Positions 61,648-64,000 of a stretch of 64,000 bases of DNA are shown here, piece by piece. Origin of the DNA: Massilia eburnea. GTDB lineage: Bacteria; Pseudomonadota; Gammaproteobacteria; Burkholderiales; Burkholderiaceae_D. The notes beneath the pieces are model-generated. The model saw only the letters and a program-made list of their open reading frames with translations, did no database searches and had not been told where the DNA came from. The translations under genes and the position numbers were made by a program. Positions within the stretch are counted from its first letter, which is position 1, and every line of letters begins with the position of its first letter. The stretch is from assembly GCF_009720745.1 (NCBI RefSeq), contig NZ_WNKX01000005.1, forward strand, positions 124,001-188,000, read 5' to 3'.

Positions 61648-62817
61648 ATGGGCATGAAAAAGAAAACGGGCTTGATCCTGACGGGCGGTGGCGCCCGTGC
61701 GGCGTACCAGATAGGCGTTTTGCAGGCGATCTCCGAAATCCTGTGGGAAGAGGGCTGGCCGCCGGCACGTAATCCATTCCAGATCATTTGCGGCACGTCG
61801 GCTGGCGCCATCAACGCCACGGCCCTGGCCTGCCGCGCCGACAACTTCGGCGAAGGCGTGCAAAAGCTGCTCGACGTGTGGAGCAATTTCGAAGCGAACC
61901 AGGTCTATCGCGCCGATTCGCTGGGCGTGCTGCGTTCCGGCGCACGCTGGCTGTCGCTGCTGTCTTTCGGCTGGCTGCTGCGCAAATGGCGCGCCGCGCC
62001 GCCCCAGTCCCTGCTCGATAACACGCCGCTGGTCAACCTGCTGCACCGCATGCTGGACTTGCCGCGCCTGGACAACTGCCTGCAGGAAGGGCTGCTGCAT
62101 GCAGTGGCCGTCACCGCCTCGTCCTATACCGGCGGCCAGCACATTACCTTCTACCAGACCGCCGCAGAAATCGCGCCCTGGATCCGCATGCAGCGCGTGG
62201 CGATGCAGGACCAGATCGGTGTCGAGCACCTGCTGGCGTCGTCGGCCATTCCCTTCATCTTTCCCGCCACCCCGCTGTACATGGGCGGCCATCTTGAATA
62301 CTGCGGCGACGGTTCGATGCGCCAGCTGGCGCCGATCTCGCCTGCCATCCACCTCGGCGCGCAGAAGGTGCTGGTGGTCGGCGCCGGCCGCCTGACCGAG
62401 CCGCCGCGCACGATGACGGAAACGCCGCGCTACCCAAGCCTGGCGCAGATTGCTGGCCATGCCATGTCCTCCATCTTCCTGGATGGACTGGCGGTCGACA
62501 TCGAGCGCCTGAACCGCGTCAACAAGACGCTCTCGATGCTGCCGGAAGACCTGCTGGCCCAGACCCCGCTGAAACCGGTGGAATTGCTGGTGATTGCGCC
62601 ATCCGAACGCCTGGACGACCTGGCGGCGCGCCATATCGGCAGCCTGCCGGCGCCGATCCGCACCATGCTGTCCGGGATCGGCGCCACCGAGGCGCGCGGC
62701 TCGGCGCTGGCTTCCTACCTGCTGTTCGAGTCCAGCTACACCCAGGAGCTGATCCGCCTCGGCCAGCGCGACACCCAGGCGCGGCGCGCCGACGTGCTGG
62801 CGTTTTTCGGGTCATGA
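61648..62817 (+). CDS. Patatin-like phospholipase
   Basis: 389 aa. Oxyanion loop [15 protein letters not shown], nucleophile Ser in GTSAG, and catalytic Asp in [11 protein letters not shown], the patatin Ser-Asp dyad. C-terminal half is helical with no clear second domain. No signal peptide, so probably cytosolic or peripheral. It may remodel phospholipids or storage granules; the substrate is not evident. Confidence 0.9.
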   Translation: MGMKKKTGLILTGGGARAAYQIGVLQAISEILWEEGWPPARNPFQIICGTSAGAINATALACRADNFGEGVQKLLDVWSNFEANQVYRADSLGVLRSGARWLSLLSFGWLLRKWRAAPPQSLLDNTPLVNLLHRMLDLPRLDNCLQEGLLHAVAVTASSYTGGQHITFYQTAAEIAPWIRMQRVAMQDQIGVEHLLASSAIPFIFPATPLYMGGHLEYCGDGSMRQLAPISPAIHLGAQKVLVVGAGRLTEPPRTMTETPRYPSLAQIAGHAMSSIFLDGLAVDIERLNRVNKTLSMLPEDLLAQTPLKPVELLVIAPSERLDDLAARHIGSLPAPIRTMLSGIGATEARGSALASYLLFESSYTQELIRLGQRDTQARRADVLAFFGS

Positions 62818-62872
62818 CGCCGCCAAATAGTAAAATGGCAGCTTTTTCCCTGCTTTTGGCTGATACCTGACC

Positions 62873-64000
62873 GTGGCCGGAAAACGTCGACTGCTCCCAC
62901 GCCTGGCCGCACTGGCACTGGCTTGCACGCTAGCCCTCCCGGCGCTGGCGGCGCCGCCGCGCACCCTGCGTTTCGAGCAGCTGGATGTGGACGATGGCCT
63001 GGCGCAGGAATCGGTGCTGGCCATCGTCCAGGACCGCCAGGGTTTCATGTGGTTCGGCAGCCAGGCCGGCCTGAGCCGCTTCGACGGCTACAAGGTTACC
63101 GTCTACCGCAATATCGTGGGCGATGCGCGCAGCCTGTCGGAAAACTGGGTCGGCGTCCTGCACCTTGATCCGCGCGGCCGCATGTGGGTCGGCACGGACG
63201 GCGGGCTTGACCTGTTCGACCCGCGCTCGCAAGCGTTCATGCATTACCTGCCGCGCGAACCGGAGAAGCGCGGCAGCGGCAACCGCCACATCAAAGCCAT
63301 TGCCGACGACGGCCATGACGGACTGTGGATCGGCACCGCCGACGGCCTGCAGCATTTCGATCCGGTCACCGGCAATTTCGAGATCTACCACCATGAGCGC
63401 GGCAATGCCGCCAGCCTTGGGCACGACCAGGTCAATGCGCTGGCGCTGGACAAGCAGGGCAGGCTGTGGATTGCCACGTCGGCCGGCGTCGACATGCTGG
63501 AGAGCGGCTCGCGCAACTTCGTCCACTATCCGCTGCTGGCGGCCGGCGCGCGCGGCGCCCAGTCCTTGCTGGTGGACCGCGACCAGGTGCTGTGGATCGG
63601 CTCCCAGAACGGCATCGAGCGCTGGACGCTGGGCGGCAAATATCCGCAACGACGCGTATTGGGCGAGGCGCAAGGCCTGCCGCAAGGCACGGTCAAGAAA
63701 ATCTACCAGGACCAGGATGGCACGCTGTGGATCGGCAGCCAGACCAGTGGCCTGTTCCGCTGGCGTCCGGAAGACGAGCGTTTCGTTCAATACCGCCACC
63801 AGCAGGGCGACTCGCACAGCGTGGCGGACAACTATGTCTACGCTCTGTACCGCGACAACGTCGGCACGCTGTGGGTCGGCACCTGGTATCGCGGCGTGAG
63901 CCGCGTAGACCTCGGCAGCGGCGGTTTTTCGCGCCTGGTCAAGGATCCCGGCCAGCCTTCCACCCTGGGCGACAACAAGGTGCGCGGCCTGGTCGACGCC
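62873..64000 (+). CDS. Two-component-regulator propeller sensor, N-terminal part (runs off the window)
   Basis: First 376 codons from a GTG at 62873. Signal peptide to about residue 30, then regular propeller repeats: DGLAQESVLAIVQDRQGFMW, GRMWVGTDGGLDLFD, GLWIGTADGLQHFDP, GRLWIATSAGVDML, GTLWIGSQTSGLFRW, GTLWVGTWYRGVSRV. Such periplasmic sensor domains (Reg_prop) usually precede a histidine kinase or GGDEF output, which lies beyond the window. No in-frame stop within the visible part. Confidence 0.88.
   Translation, partial: MAGKRRLLPRLAALALACTLALPALAAPPRTLRFEQLDVDDGLAQESVLAIVQDRQGFMWFGSQAGLSRFDGYKVTVYRNIVGDARSLSENWVGVLHLDPRGRMWVGTDGGLDLFDPRSQAFMHYLPREPEKRGSGNRHIKAIADDGHDGLWIGTADGLQHFDPVTGNFEIYHHERGNAASLGHDQVNALALDKQGRLWIATSAGVDMLESGSRNFVHYPLLAAGARGAQSLLVDRDQVLWIGSQNGIERWTLGGKYPQRRVLGEAQGLPQGTVKKIYQDQDGTLWIGSQTSGLFRWRPEDERFVQYRHQQGDSHSVADNYVYALYRDNVGTLWVGTWYRGVSRVDLGSGGFSRLVKDPGQPSTLGDNKVRGLVDA

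Overview
The window is a high-GC chromosomal segment from a betaproteobacterium. Gene order (ompA-ubiG-gph; gyrA-serC-pheA-hisC-tyrA-aroA-cmk-rpsA-ihfB-lapA-lapB-rfaE; exbB-exbD-lpxK-ycaR-kdsB-adk) and protein style point to Burkholderiales, most likely Oxalobacteraceae (Massilia/Duganella/Janthinobacterium group). I see no rRNA, tRNA, CRISPR array, prophage or complete insertion sequence. The genus is inferred from synteny only.

Layout. 1-1782 (minus): ompA, ubiG and the start of gph. 2047-4668: gyrA. 4756-6361: three tandem DUF2059 paralogues. 6373-14970: serine, aromatic amino acid and translation supercluster (serC, pheA, hisC, tyrA, aroA, cmk, rpsA, ihfB). 15163-17582: LPS assembly and heptose genes. 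17673-26616: proteases, OmpA-like and ComEA-like proteins, a cNMP-binding flavoprotein, GNAT and cysM. 26864-31902 (minus): a moxR-DUF58-tgpA-mltB operon. 31949-36233: deacetylase, TonB-C doublet, rbgA, DODA-like dioxygenase and a membrane protein. 36230-38419: M1 peptidase. 38508-40715: a cobalamin riboswitch and btuB-like receptor. 40832-48489: dsbA, MarR, a large TonB-dependent receptor, LysR and an MDR oxidoreductase gene broken by a nonsense codon. 48495-51214 (minus): membrane protein, sodB, xseA. 51353-52033: a six-module intergenic array. 52108-55953: exbB to adk. 56184-64000: H+-pyrophosphatase, SDR, ggt, patatin and the start of a propeller sensor.

The strongest non-genic signal is the array between xseA and exbB. 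Six degenerate modules each carry a match to the IHF consensus (11-13 of 13 positions). Exactly 42 bp later (41 in the last), about four helical turns, comes a DnaA-box-like 9-mer (8-9 of 9). A fixed 5-nt spacer and an opposed TGTG half-site follow. This resembles a datA/DARS/origin-type DnaA-regulatory locus, but in a modular six-fold form. The function is inferred; the repeat geometry is seen directly.

Two dispersed palindromic repeat families are also evident. Family A (about 55-120 bp, arms CCCGGTAAACC and TGGGTCAGACCC or variants) occurs seven times. One copy sits in frame inside tyrA as a 34-residue insert, and another supplies the stop codons of two convergent genes. Family B (hairpins built on GGGGACGTA) occurs three times, twice between convergent genes, with an A-run before and a T-run after, as expected for bidirectional terminators.
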